Positions 43,541 to 52,964 are shown, counted from the stretch's first letter. The stretch is DNA of 64,000 nt from JBEGHD01 sp049334165 (GCA_049334165.1 JBEGHD010000009.1), one strand, 5' to 3'. A program made the numbers and translations. Notes: generated from the letters alone by a model not told the origin.

Positions 43541-44251
43541 ATGAGTACAGAAGCAAAAGAAGTAAAAGAGGAGGTTAAAAAACCAAAAGAACCTCTCTTC
43601 TCTAAGAAAAACAGAAAATTACTCACCGATCCGTTGGACGATTCTAACCCGATTACTGTTCAGGTACTCGGAATTTGTTCAGCTCTTGCGATTACCGTGC
43701 AGGTTCAGCAAGCGGTGATCATGTCACTCTCGGTGATTTTTGTGATGATTGGCGGTAACCTGATTGTTTCATGGTGTCGCAACATCATTCCAAGTAGAAT
43801 TCGAATTATTGTACAGCTCATCGTAGTTGCCAGTTTGGTGATTATCGTTGATGAAGTCCTCAGTGCATTCCTGCCCGACATCTCCGAGAAGCTCTCGGTT
43901 TTCATCGGGTTGATTATTACGAACTGCATCATTATGGGACGACTAGAGGCTTTTGCCCTCGGTAACAAGGCCTGGCCTTCATTCCTCGATGCGATTGGAA
44001 ACGCGATGGGTTATGCCTGGATTCTTCTTGCAGTAGCTGTTGTTCGTGAGATCTTCGGATCTGGAGCAATCAGCTTTCCAGGAGTTGGGCAATACACTTT
44101 CATTCCAGACTCATGGATGATTTCTGAAGGTGGGTTCTACATGAACAACAACATGATGATCCTCCCTCCTATGGCTCTTGTGACGGTAGGAATAATCATC
44201 TGGATTCAAAGAAGCAGAAACAAAAAATTGATTGAAGAAGAAAACGAATAA
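43541..44251 (+). CDS. nqrD: Na+-translocating NADH:quinone reductase subunit D
   Basis: 236 residues. Six membrane helices follow a charged, hydrophilic N-terminus (residues 1-35, longer than usual). The conserved cysteines are C46 in LGICSALAIT and C129 in ITNCIIMGRLEAFA; with the NqrE pair they ligate the intramembrane iron site. Nine nt after nqrC. Confidence 0.96.
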   Translation: MSTEAKEVKEEVKKPKEPLFSKKNRKLLTDPLDDSNPITVQVLGICSALAITVQVQQAVIMSLSVIFVMIGGNLIVSWCRNIIPSRIRIIVQLIVVASLVIIVDEVLSAFLPDISEKLSVFIGLIITNCIIMGRLEAFALGNKAWPSFLDAIGNAMGYAWILLAVAVVREIFGSGAISFPGVGQYTFIPDSWMISEGGFYMNNNMMILPPMALVTVGIIIWIQRSRNKKLIEEENE

Positions 44252-44284
44252 GCCATACGGCCTATTTAATAAAGACAATACAAC

Positions 44285-44899
44285 ATGGAACAGTTGAGTA
44301 TTTTCGTTAAAGGGATTTTTGTGGAGAACATGATCTTCGCATATTTCCTCGGGATGTGTTCTTACCTGGCAGTATCTAAAACTGTAAAAACAGGTGTCGG
44401 ATTGGGATTTGCTGTGGTTTTCGTTCTCGGAATCACAGTTCCAATCAACTACCTTCTTGAAAACTACGTTCTCAAGGAAGGAGCACTGACCTGGGTAGAC
44501 CCTTCATTCGCCTCAGTTGATCTGAGCTTTTTGAGCTTTATCATGTTCATTGCTGTTATCGCGTCAATGGTGCAGCTGGTGGAGATGATTGTAGAAAAAT
44601 TCGCACCTGCACTCTACGGTGCACTGGGAATCTTCCTCCCGCTTATCGCGGTAAACTGCTCTATTCTTGGTGGAGCACTTTTCATGCAGGAAAGACAGTA
44701 CACTACTATTGGTGACGCTACAGTTTTCGGACTGGGTTCTGGAGTTGGTTGGCTTTTGGCAATTGTTGCCATTGCAGCAATTCGTGAAAAGATTCGCTAT
44801 TCGAACGTTCCAGCTCCTTTGAGAGGACTAGGCATAACCTTCATTATCACAGGATTAATGGGGATCGCTTTCATGAGTTTCATGGGCTTTGAACTATAG
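44285..44899 (+). CDS. nqrE: Na+-translocating NADH:quinone reductase subunit E
   Basis: 204 residues, six membrane helices. The two conserved cysteines are C25 (GMCSYLAVSK) and C125 (AVNCSILGG), which pair with NqrD to bind iron. It has inverted topology to NqrD in known structures. Separated by 33 nt from nqrD and 44 nt from nqrF, with no promoter seen. Confidence 0.97.
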   Translation: MEQLSIFVKGIFVENMIFAYFLGMCSYLAVSKTVKTGVGLGFAVVFVLGITVPINYLLENYVLKEGALTWVDPSFASVDLSFLSFIMFIAVIASMVQLVEMIVEKFAPALYGALGIFLPLIAVNCSILGGALFMQERQYTTIGDATVFGLGSGVGWLLAIVAIAAIREKIRYSNVPAPLRGLGITFIITGLMGIAFMSFMGFEL

Positions 44900-44943
44900 T
44901 TGATAAGAGGCATTTTAAATAGAGAAAAGAATTTCAAAAAGAT

Positions 44944-46239
44944 ATGACTACTACAATTCTGGCTACAATCGCGGTTTTTATGGTAGTAACGCTACTCCTG
45001 GTTGCCGTTCTACTATTTGCCAAAGCCAAGCTCACTCCTAGCGGTGATGTGAAGTTGGTTATCAATGATGAAAAAACACTTGAGGTACCGGCTGGTAACA
45101 CAGTTCTTTCTACTCTGGGTAACGAGCAGATATTTCTGCCTTCTGCCTGCGGTGGTGGTGGTACTTGCGCGATGTGTAAGTGTCAGGTGCTAGAAGGCGG
45201 AGGCGAAATCCTCCCGACCGAGGCTCCTTACTTTTCACGTAAAGAGATTGCCGACAATTGGAGATTAGGTTGTCAGGTGAAGATCAAAGATGACATGAAA
45301 ATCCGCATTCCAGAGGAGATCTTTGGAATTAAGAAATGGGAATGCGAAGTGGTTTCTAACTACAACGTGGCTTCATTCATTAAAGAGTTTGTAGTGAAAT
45401 TGCCGGAAGGCGAAAATCTCGACTTCGAAGCGGGTGGATACATTCAGATTGACGTTCCTCCTATTGAAGTAGACTTCAAAGACTTTGATATTACCTCTCA
45501 CCCTGATCTAAAAAGAGATCCAATGGACTTTAAATCTGAGTGGGACAAGTTCGGATTGTGGGATTTGAAAATGAAGAACGATGAAGAAATCTTCAGAGCT
45601 TATTCCATGGCGAACCACCCAGCAGAGGGTAACATCATCATGCTGAATATTCGTATTGCGACTCCTCCGTGGGATCGCAACAAGGACAAGTGGATGGACG
45701 TGAACCCCGGAATTTGTTCTTCTTACGTATTCAGTCGCAAACCTGGTGACAAGGTGACTATTTCAGGACCTTATGGTGAGTTCTTCATCAAAGAAACTGA
45801 CGCTGAGATGGTTTACATTGGTGGTGGTGCAGGAATGGCACCTATGCGTTCTCACCTCTTCCACCTCTTTCACACCTTGAAAACCGACAGAAAGGTTTCT
45901 TTCTGGTACGGTGGTCGTTCGAAGCGAGAGCTTTTCTACCTCGATCACTTCAGAGAAATTGAAAAGGAGTTTCCAAACTTCTCATTCCACGTGGTGCTCA
46001 GTGAGCCGCTGCCGGAAGATAATTGGAATGAGAAGAAAGATCTGGATGACGATGGAGATGGGTTTACCGGCTTCGTTCACCAGGCAGTGATCGACCACTA
46101 CCTCAAGAAGCACGAAGCTCCAGAAGATATTGAGTTTTACTTCTGCGGACCTCCGCTGATGAACCAGGCCGTGCTTAAAATGTGCGATGAATGGGGAGTT
46201 CCGCCAGAGAATGTTTCCTTTGACGACTTCGGAGGATAG
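44944..46239 (+). CDS. nqrF: Na+-translocating NADH:quinone reductase subunit F
   Basis: 431 residues. An N-terminal membrane anchor (about 5-26) leads into a 2Fe-2S ferredoxin domain with C69, C75, C78 and C110 (SACGGGGTCAMCKCQV, RLGCQV). The flavin/NADH domain follows with FRAYSMANHP (the FAD-binding R-x-Y-S motif), YIGGGAGMAPMRSH and FYFCGPPLMNQAV. It oxidises NADH and passes electrons to the rest of the pump. It is the last gene of the operon; a long palindrome and a terminator follow. Confidence 0.97.
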   Translation: MTTTILATIAVFMVVTLLLVAVLLFAKAKLTPSGDVKLVINDEKTLEVPAGNTVLSTLGNEQIFLPSACGGGGTCAMCKCQVLEGGGEILPTEAPYFSRKEIADNWRLGCQVKIKDDMKIRIPEEIFGIKKWECEVVSNYNVASFIKEFVVKLPEGENLDFEAGGYIQIDVPPIEVDFKDFDITSHPDLKRDPMDFKSEWDKFGLWDLKMKNDEEIFRAYSMANHPAEGNIIMLNIRIATPPWDRNKDKWMDVNPGICSSYVFSRKPGDKVTISGPYGEFFIKETDAEMVYIGGGAGMAPMRSHLFHLFHTLKTDRKVSFWYGGRSKRELFYLDHFREIEKEFPNFSFHVVLSEPLPEDNWNEKKDLDDDGDGFTGFVHQAVIDHYLKKHEAPEDIEFYFCGPPLMNQAVLKMCDEWGVPPENVSFDDFGG

Positions 46240-46359
46240 AACTTTCTCTGTAGCTTGCTATCAGCGTTCTGCTTGTTTTTGAAGCCAGTCATTTACTTTA
46301 GTAAACTCCTCGCTTCAAAAGCCTCGCAAGCCTTGATAACAAACTTCAGAGTTCAGTTC
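46239..46359. repeat. Long imperfect inverted repeat after nqrF
   Basis: About 121 nt around a centre at 46298/46299. Paired segments in one common register are TTTACT/AGTAAA (46292-46297, 46300-46305), TTTTGAAGC/GCTTCAAAA (46277-46285, 46312-46320), TTGCTATCA/TGATAACAA (46255-46263, 46334-46342; one mismatch) and CTCTG/CAGAG (46246-46250, 46347-46351). The transcript would fold into one long hairpin. No coding sequence overlaps it apart from the last base of the nqrF stop. Confidence 0.7.
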
Positions 46360-46382
46360 TCGCAGAATATCAGAATATATTT

Positions 46383-46417
46383 AAGCCGCATCGGAATTTT
46401 CCTTTGCGGCTTTTTTT
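46383..46417 (+). terminator. Intrinsic terminator of the nqr operon
   Basis: AAGCCGCA (46383-46390) pairs with TGCGGCTT (46405-46412), followed by a seven-T run (46411-46417). It lies between convergent nqrF and the helicase gene. Confidence 0.85.
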
Positions 46418-46420
46418 GAT

Positions 46421-48292
46421 TCAATACATAAACTCCCAGGCGCTGGTGTAAGCATCGTTCTTTTCACAGAACTCGATGAAATCTGCGTAGAATTTGTCCT
46501 GGCCTAGCGTGGCACTATCACCGATCAGCACAAGTTTCTTTTTCGCTCTGGTCATTGCTACGTTCATCCTTCGATAGTCTCTTAGAAAACCGATCTCACC
46601 ATTGTGGTTGTTCCGAACCAGTGAAATGATAACCGTGTCCCTCTCCTGCCCTTGAAAGCTGTCGATTGTATTGATGGTTGTGTCTTCAGACTCAGATAAC
46701 CGTTCCCTCAACAGCTTAACTTGCCCGCGATAAGGAGAAATAATGGCAAGGTTGAAGTCCTCACTAGTCTCGTATTTAAGTTGCTCAAGATATTTTTCCA
46801 GAATTTCGGCCTCTCCGAGATTGAACTTGCTTGCTCCTTCGCTACCGGATTTCTCCTCGAAACCACATCCGGCCGTATCGATAAATGTCAAAGGCTTCTC
46901 TGATCCATTCAAGACTCTATTTTTCACAGATTCGTGAGCGCTTAATTCATTGTTGTAGAATTTCTCATTGGAAAAAGCCATGATCTGATCATTCATTCGG
47001 TATTGAATTTTCAACAACTGAACTCGTTCCTGTCGGTTTACAGCCTTCTCGAGAAGCGTCTCGTTAAGACCATCTCTTCCAGCTTCGTGGTTCTTCACCG
47101 TTGGAGGCAGTTGGAGAGGATCACCAGCCAGCACAACCTTCTTGCTTTTTAAAATCGGTACCCAGGTAGCAGGTTCTAGCCCCTGCCCTGCTTCATCGAT
47201 CACAACCACATCAAACTTCCTATCTCGAATCGACCAGTGCGTTGCTCCGATCAAGGTTGTAGTGATAACATTGGCTTCGTTCAGTGTCTTTTCCACCAGG
47301 TAATCTTCGATGTCTGCCGCTTGTTTAAGCAGGTCTTTGGCTTCCTTGTAAAGCGCATTTCGTTGATCTCGTTCTGACTTTCCAAAGTTTCGCTTGTACT
47401 TACCAGCCATTCTGCGAAATTCAATCGCCTTTTTCTTGAACTCTCTCACAGATTTGTACTCCTTGTCATCTCGAATGATCATCTCCAGGGTTCTATCTGC
47501 AACATCATCATCAATCCTTGAAAGGTTGCCAACGCGCACAACGGACAATTCATTTCCATCAGATAAAAGCCTGGTAAGGTGGTCAACGGAGGCATTGCTC
47601 GGAGCACAAACCAAGACGGATAAATCGCGTCTTGCCAGTTCTCTAACAAGAGCGTTCAGAGTTGTAGATTTTCCGGTTCCAGGCGGTCCATGGATTACTG
47701 CAATATCTTCTGCTTCGAGAGCTGTTTTCACGGCTTCGTTTTGCGACTGGTTGAGCGATTCTTGAAAAACATAGCTTACATTTTGCCATTTGGCTGGAGA
47801 CTCTCCCAGAATAATGTCGCGCAAATCAGCTTCCCTTCCACGTTCCGCGCTAATCAAAATGCCGAGAGCACGCTCCATTTCTTCGTAGGTCTTAGTGTCG
47901 AAAAGAGCATTGAGACCAATTTTTTCTTCGCGAATCCAGCTGGGAAGATCGTCTTTGTAAAATGTGACCTTTATTCGCTGTTCGTCTACAAAATTGATTA
48001 CTCCCTGCGCTTCATTATCTTCTTCGTCAGTGCTAAAAATAGAAACAGGACTACCTGTTTGAAAATGATGAGGCTGCCTGTCATTCACATTTCTTTCGAC
48101 AACTATGAAGGGATAGCTGCCCAGTCCAAAACCAGTATTTACAACCTTCACGGGATACCAACTCAGCCCACTTTCCTTTCGCTCCTGAATTGGCGACTCT
48201 TTCACAATTTTGATGTATTGCTCTAGATCAGTTTGCTTTTCTTTTCGCAGGAGCTCTCCAACTCGCATCAACTCATCGACAGACTTTTTCAT
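46421..48292 (-). CDS. Superfamily 1B helicase, Upf1/IGHMBP2-like
   Basis: 623 residues. All SF1 motifs are visible: Q-region NQSQNEAV with IHGPPGTGKSTTLNAL (motif I), VLVCAPSNASVDHL (Ia), VVIDEAGQGLEP (II), VLAGDPLQLPPTV (III), LLKIQYRMN (IV), INTIDSFQGQERDTVIISLVR (V) and RRMNVAMTRAKKKLVLIGD (VI). An N-terminal beta-barrel-like segment (about 40-130) corresponds to the 1B region. These enzymes unwind DNA or RNA 5' to 3' with ATP. The biological role in Bacteroidota is unknown. It stands alone, preceded by the terminator at 48331-48366. Confidence 0.9.
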   Translation of the reverse strand: MKKSVDELMRVGELLRKEKQTDLEQYIKIVKESPIQERKESGLSWYPVKVVNTGFGLGSYPFIVVERNVNDRQPHHFQTGSPVSIFSTDEEDNEAQGVINFVDEQRIKVTFYKDDLPSWIREEKIGLNALFDTKTYEEMERALGILISAERGREADLRDIILGESPAKWQNVSYVFQESLNQSQNEAVKTALEAEDIAVIHGPPGTGKSTTLNALVRELARRDLSVLVCAPSNASVDHLTRLLSDGNELSVVRVGNLSRIDDDVADRTLEMIIRDDKEYKSVREFKKKAIEFRRMAGKYKRNFGKSERDQRNALYKEAKDLLKQAADIEDYLVEKTLNEANVITTTLIGATHWSIRDRKFDVVVIDEAGQGLEPATWVPILKSKKVVLAGDPLQLPPTVKNHEAGRDGLNETLLEKAVNRQERVQLLKIQYRMNDQIMAFSNEKFYNNELSAHESVKNRVLNGSEKPLTFIDTAGCGFEEKSGSEGASKFNLGEAEILEKYLEQLKYETSEDFNLAIISPYRGQVKLLRERLSESEDTTINTIDSFQGQERDTVIISLVRNNHNGEIGFLRDYRRMNVAMTRAKKKLVLIGDSATLGQDKFYADFIEFCEKNDAYTSAWEFMY

Positions 48293-48323
48293 ACACTCAC
48301 TTGAATTTTAGAATTGATGATAA

Positions 48324-48366
48324 TACCAAAAAAAACACCGCTCTCTATCAGAAAGCGGTGTTTTCT
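48324..48366 (-). terminator. Intrinsic terminator of the giant T9SS protein gene
   Basis: AAAACACCGCT (48332-48342) and AGCGGTGTTTT (48354-48364) are perfect complements. On the minus strand the hairpin is followed by a run of eight T (complement of the A-run at 48328-48335). Confidence 0.85.
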
Positions 48367-48387
48367 ATTCGATCTAAATATTATCTC

Positions 48388-50880
48388 TTATCGCACAAGT
48401 GTAATGTAACCGGCAATATCTTCATCGAGCGTAGTTTGCAAGATGTAATAGTAGGTACCTTCGGGAAGATCACTAGGTGACCAGTCGTTTTGGTAACTCG
48501 TAGAAGAATAAACTTCTCTTCCCCATCTATTTTTCACAATCAAGGTAGATCCATTCGGATAATCCAACAAACCTTCAAAAACCAGTGCATCGTTGATGTT
48601 ATCACCGTTTGGCGAGAAAATGTTTGGCACATTAATGCTACAGCCATTGATTTCGATAAGCGCAGTTACCGGTTGGATTGCTGAGCACTGATCAGCTATC
48701 AGGATTTGGAAAACTCCAGCATTATTAGTTGGGAAGTTTGGTTGTGTAGGGTCTTCGAACTCCAACAAGTCTGAAGTAAGGAAGAAATTCCCTGAACCTC
48801 CTGAAATATTCAATTGTCCACCCGAACCAACGCATAGCACTTCATTATCAACAGAAAGTGGCTCTGGCAGGTTGACCGGAACTTCAATTTCCTGAGTGAT
48901 CGTTTCACACTGATCACTAACTGCGATCTCGTAAACCGTAGAAGTTTGAGGGTTTACATTGGCAACAGAGTCCACACTAAAGACAGTAGTGAGATTCAGG
49001 TCGGTCCACTCGTATGTGTAACCTGGGAATCCGCCTTCAGCCACAACACTGAGTTGTATTGGATCTCCAGGGCAGTCACTTTCACCTATCACTTCTACAT
49101 CCATCACAAGAGGGTCTTCATCATTGACCTCCACAGTAATCGTATCCTGCGTTATGCACTCAGGAATACCGTTTGGGTGAGTCAAAAAGATGAAATCAGT
49201 GGTAGCGTCAAAACCTGTAGCTACCGTAGTTTGAGCATTTACAGGGTTCACCAAGTCAGTTGGTGACCACTCAAAAAAGTATCCGTCAAATGCATCGTTC
49301 TCATTGAGAAGGTCAGCAGTGAGAGTAACTTCATCCCCGCAAAGGGCAGTTTCGCCATTTAACTCAACTTCTGGACGATCTTCAATTTGAACAGTTACAG
49401 TGTCAGAATAAGTACAACCAAAGTTGTCAACTCCATTAAACATGTAGTTGTAAGTTCCCGGTTGATCGTGGTTGACGGTAACATCGTTGCAATTTCCAGT
49501 TCCTGGTACTGGCTCCCCATCAAGTGTCCAAAATGTAGAATCACAATCCTCTCCAAAAGTTGGAGTGAATGTGATCAATTCTGCGAACATCGAAGGGTCG
49601 AAGTTCATGGTCCAGTCGAAAATGAAACCGTTATCGGCCGCCCAAGAGTCACAAATTTCGATTTCCCAGGTACCGTTGAGTGGGCAACCTTCAAGCAAGC
49701 TCCAATCCTGGGTTGACGAATATGTACCCGAAGGCAGTGTAGTCACCCCTGTCGATTCATCAGCCCAACTTCCATTAGTCGCATCAGGTGCCCAGTAATA
49801 ATCGTAGCCCACACCGGGAGTGTCGCTTCCATCATCAATTGGCTCACCGAGAAAAGTCCCTCCACCACCTTGCTGGTGCAATGCCATTGATTGGCCATTT
49901 GGACAGATCAATGTAATGGTGAGGTCTCCCATGAATGAGTGCTCAAAGTTGATGAAGATATTTTCAATGTCATTAGGTGAACTAATAGTTCCACCGGCAA
50001 TAAGACTATTAAAAGTGATATCATTTTGAAAGCATTGCGTTTGATCATCAGGAATGAACAGTGCTCCTCCAAAGTCGATATCCGGAGTACCGTCCCAGGT
50101 CACTCCAGTAACTACTCCGTTCAGGTCTATCTCTTGAGCAGTACACCCCAAAACACCTGGAGTTGTTCCCTCGAATGAAGGAGGCGTACTCACCAAAATA
50201 ATTCTCTCTGTGAGATTGTTATTCGAACATTCGTTGTCATCCGTGATGAACAAGTTCACTTTGTAATCTCCCGGAGAATCATAAGAGTGGTCCTGAACGA
50301 TACCTCCTGTTGAAGTCTCAGTTCCATCTCCCCAGTTCCAGGTGTATGATTCTAACTGTTGCCCTTCAGCATATTCTGAATTCGAGCCATCAAAAGTAAT
50401 AGGTTCATCAACGCAAACTCTAATCGTATCTGTAGGATCCTCGCTGGTCTCTACAATTGCAAAAGGTCGTTCACATGGTGGGCCACAACTGATTTCAGCA
50501 ACAAAATTCCCCACGTCAGAGGCGTCTGAAGTGAAGTGAACTGTAAGACAACCCGATGTCGAAGTAATGTTGTCGGCTTGCGCATCAGTGTCAGAAAAAC
50601 TTCCAAGCAATGGAGCCGAAGTATCATCTCCATCATAAATAGAGAGTACGTCTCCTTCGCCTAAATCAAAAAGGTTGAAGTATAGGTTGATGATGGTGTC
50701 TGGCGCTACTGGACAAATAGTCATCGTGAAATCCTCGTTATTACTGTAGTCCGAGGCACTCAATCCAGAGTCCACTAAAAATCCACCACACTGTTCGATG
50801 GTTCCGTTTGTGATACCAGTTTCTTGTCCGTAACCACTCAGACAAAGCAGCATCGCAAACGCAAATAAAATTCGTTTCAT
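48388..50880 (-). CDS. Multidomain T9SS-secreted protein with CUB-, PKD- and P-domain-like units, type B sorting tail
   Basis: 830 residues. Order: signal peptide (about 1-19); a CUB-like domain (about 30-130; NLFDLGEGDVLSIYDGDD and SGCLTVHFTSDAS); a PKD domain (about 140-235; YTWNWGDGTETS and SYDSPGDYKVNLFITD); a proprotein-convertase P-domain-like unit (about 275-430; FEHSFMGDLTITLICPNGQS and CPLNGTWEIEICDSW); Ig/PKD-like modules; and a gliding-motility-associated C-terminal domain (PNIFSPNGDNINDALVFEG, NRWGREVYSS, GTYYYILQT). It is probably a surface adhesin or matrix protein exported by the T9SS. No catalytic domain is seen. Confidence 0.85.
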   Translation of the reverse strand: MKRILFAFAMLLCLSGYGQETGITNGTIEQCGGFLVDSGLSASDYSNNEDFTMTICPVAPDTIINLYFNLFDLGEGDVLSIYDGDDTSAPLLGSFSDTDAQADNITSTSGCLTVHFTSDASDVGNFVAEISCGPPCERPFAIVETSEDPTDTIRVCVDEPITFDGSNSEYAEGQQLESYTWNWGDGTETSTGGIVQDHSYDSPGDYKVNLFITDDNECSNNNLTERIILVSTPPSFEGTTPGVLGCTAQEIDLNGVVTGVTWDGTPDIDFGGALFIPDDQTQCFQNDITFNSLIAGGTISSPNDIENIFINFEHSFMGDLTITLICPNGQSMALHQQGGGGTFLGEPIDDGSDTPGVGYDYYWAPDATNGSWADESTGVTTLPSGTYSSTQDWSLLEGCPLNGTWEIEICDSWAADNGFIFDWTMNFDPSMFAELITFTPTFGEDCDSTFWTLDGEPVPGTGNCNDVTVNHDQPGTYNYMFNGVDNFGCTYSDTVTVQIEDRPEVELNGETALCGDEVTLTADLLNENDAFDGYFFEWSPTDLVNPVNAQTTVATGFDATTDFIFLTHPNGIPECITQDTITVEVNDEDPLVMDVEVIGESDCPGDPIQLSVVAEGGFPGYTYEWTDLNLTTVFSVDSVANVNPQTSTVYEIAVSDQCETITQEIEVPVNLPEPLSVDNEVLCVGSGGQLNISGGSGNFFLTSDLLEFEDPTQPNFPTNNAGVFQILIADQCSAIQPVTALIEINGCSINVPNIFSPNGDNINDALVFEGLLDYPNGSTLIVKNRWGREVYSSTSYQNDWSPSDLPEGTYYYILQTTLDEDIAGYITLVR

Positions 50881-50943
50881 TCTTATTTTTCTTCTATTCC
50901 TAATTCCTATTCGTGCAATTAACCTAAAGTAAGAGAGTCGACC

Positions 50944-51369
50944 TTATTGCTTATTCGTCATGTATCGTTCGAAAAGCACATCAAAACGTAGATTTGAGTA
51001 AATCATGACTACCTTTCCTGTGTCTCCTAACTTAAAGTATTGAATTTCTTTGTCTTTCAACTCAATATCGTAAAGAAGAGGATTGAAGGTTTCTGGATCA
51101 AAGTTGTCAGATGTTAGCACTGGCACGTTTTCAAACTTAGGTTCGATTGTAGAGATGTCGTCAAAAGATTGCCAGTTTTTGGCATCCGCGTTGTAAACGA
51201 AAACTTCATCAGCATAAAAGTTCCAGTACTCGAGTTGATTGGGATCGTTTTCTTTGAGTTCCGTTATTTTTTCAGCTGAAAAAGCAGCCTGAACTTTTTC
51301 TGATGCCGTTTGAGACATTGCTACTGAACTGATTAGCAAAAAGCTCGCAATAATGATAAAATTCTTCAT
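50944..51369 (-). CDS. Small exported protein of unknown function
   Basis: 141 residues from ATG 51369; the longer start (51414) precedes an obvious signal peptide (MKNFIIIASFLLISSVAMSQ). The mature 120 residues are Asp/Glu/Tyr-rich, with no cysteine and no known domain visible to me. It lies downstream (same strand) of nothing recognisable and upstream of the giant T9SS gene by 63 nt. A -7 box (TACCTTTG, plus-strand 51444-51451) faces it. Function unknown. Confidence 0.65.
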   Translation of the reverse strand: MKNFIIIASFLLISSVAMSQTASEKVQAAFSAEKITELKENDPNQLEYWNFYADEVFVYNADAKNWQSFDDISTIEPKFENVPVLTSDNFDPETFNPLLYDIELKDKEIQYFKLGDTGKVVMIYSNLRFDVLFERYMTNKQ

Positions 51370-51492
51370 GAGTGATCTTTTAATTTGAACTTCGATTTCT
51401 TGATGTATTGACACAACTCCGGTTCTGATAGTTGTATTGGATGCAAAGGTAATGGTCTAAAAATTTATTTTCGCATCAAATTGGAGTAAGGC

Positions 51493-52656
51493 ATGGACAT
51501 TATACAAGTCGCAAATCGAAAATCAGAAAAAGAATTTTTTGAACTACCCTGGTTCATTTATGCCAATGATCCTAATTGGATCCCTCATTTGGTGCAAGAT
51601 GAGAAGAAGGTTTTCGATCCCAGTAAAAACAAAATGTTTAGACATGGGACTGCCAACCGTTGGATTCTCAAAAGTGAAGAAGGTAAAGTAGTAGGTCGCA
51701 TTGCCGCTTTCGTGAACAAGAAATACTCGAAATCGATGAAGCAGCCTACTGGCGGTATTGGTTTTTTTGAATGTATTGATGATCAGGAAGCCGCTAATCA
51801 TCTCTTCGACACCGCCAAAAGTTGGTTAGAAGGTCAGGGAATGGAAGCAGTGGATGGTCCGATCAACTTCGGGGAGAAAAACATGTTCTGGGGACTGCTT
51901 ATCGAAAATTTCACCTCTCCCAATAGCTATGGGATGAATTACCATCCACCCTATTATAAAAGGCTCTTTGAAAATTACGGTTTTAAAGTTTACTACAACC
52001 AATTAGTTTACAAGCGCGATCTGCTTATCCCTGCGCAGGAAATATTTGTGAGAAAGTACAAAGCTTTAATGGCCGATCCGGAGTTTAGCGTAGGCGATAT
52101 TAGAGGTAAAGACCTTGAAACTGTAGCTGAGGATTTTAGAACAGTCTATAATAATGCCTGGGCCGGAGCTCATGGATTCAAAGAGATGAGCGCATTACAG
52201 GCCAAAAAAGTCATGCAGAGCTTAAAGCCGATAATCGATAAAAAGATCATCGTATTTGCCTACCACAATCAAAAGCCCATCGCATTCTATGTCAACATAC
52301 CTGAGTTGAATGAAATCTTTAAACACGTAAACGGCAATCTTAACTTGTGGGGAAAACTCATTTTTCTTTATCACAAATTGAAGAAAACACCGACCACCAT
52401 GGTCGGAATTGTTTTCGGTGTAGATCGCGATTACCATGGGAAAGGTGTTGAAGGCGCCTTAATAGCCTGGGCCGGAGATAATCTTGTACCCAACTCCAAC
52501 TACACTGAAACCATTTTAACCTGGATCGGAGATTTTAATCCAAAAATGATGCACGTAGCCGAAAATCTCGGTGCTGAAGTTTTTCGAAAACTTGCAACGT
52601 ATCGCTACCTCTTCGACCGAGAAAAACCATTTGAGAGAATCCCGTTGAACAAATAA
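51493..52656 (+). CDS. GNAT-superfamily-like protein
   Basis: 387 residues. The N-terminal half has DIIQVANRKSEKEFFELPW, RIAAFVNKKY and GGIGFFECIDDQEAANHLF, with the GMEAVDGPINF segment. A second GNAT-like half follows (VGIVFGVDRDYHGKGVEGALIAWAG, the acetyl-CoA loop R-D-Y-H-G-K-G). Such two-half GNAT proteins are common in Bacteroidota and are usually annotated only as N-acetyltransferase-like. The substrate is unknown. A near -7 box (TATTTTCG at 51466-51473) precedes it. Confidence 0.75.
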   Translation: MDIIQVANRKSEKEFFELPWFIYANDPNWIPHLVQDEKKVFDPSKNKMFRHGTANRWILKSEEGKVVGRIAAFVNKKYSKSMKQPTGGIGFFECIDDQEAANHLFDTAKSWLEGQGMEAVDGPINFGEKNMFWGLLIENFTSPNSYGMNYHPPYYKRLFENYGFKVYYNQLVYKRDLLIPAQEIFVRKYKALMADPEFSVGDIRGKDLETVAEDFRTVYNNAWAGAHGFKEMSALQAKKVMQSLKPIIDKKIIVFAYHNQKPIAFYVNIPELNEIFKHVNGNLNLWGKLIFLYHKLKKTPTTMVGIVFGVDRDYHGKGVEGALIAWAGDNLVPNSNYTETILTWIGDFNPKMMHVAENLGAEVFRKLATYRYLFDREKPFERIPLNK

Positions 52657-52708
52657 TGGCAAGGCTTTTAGAGGTTTATAAATTCATTGATTTTTATTTC
52701 CCTTTTCC

Positions 52709-52741
52709 TTTGGATAATTCTAAAAGACTCCATTATATTTG
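52709..52741 (+). promoter_or_regulatory. Promoter of the tRNA-Lys gene
   Basis: TTTG at 52709-52712, 21 nt, then TATATTTG at 52734-52741, continuing CAC. It fits the phylum consensus and lies 18 nt before tRNA-Lys. Confidence 0.75.
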
Positions 52742-52759
52742 CACCCGCAAAAACGAAAC

Positions 52760-52832
52760 GATTCCGTAGCTCAGTTGGTAGAGCATCTCCCTTTTAAGGA
52801 GAGGGTCCTGGGTTCGAGCCCCAGCGGGATCA
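52760..52832 (+). tRNA. tRNA-Lys (anticodon TTT)
   Basis: 73 nt without encoded CCA. The acceptor stem GATTCCG pairs with CGGGATC (allowing a G-U pair), the D arm is GCTC...GAGC, and the anticodon stem TCTCC/GGAGA encloses CTTTTAA, giving anticodon TTT. The T arm is CTGGG-TTCGAGC-CCCAG. Its own promoter precedes it. Confidence 0.95.
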
Positions 52833-52964
52833 CAGCTAAAGAGGCAGTTGAGATGAACAGTTTTGGCTGCCTCTTTTTTACTTTAAAGTTCTTTTTTTTA
52901 TTGATTGACTTTGACAAAAAATGAGCATCTGCCAATTGATGTTCATTACTCAATTCTATAATAT

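Noticed and set aside
47690..48226. Plus-strand open frame of 178 codons over the helicase N-terminus
   Set aside because: Shadow of the helicase gene; no start signal or recognised motif.
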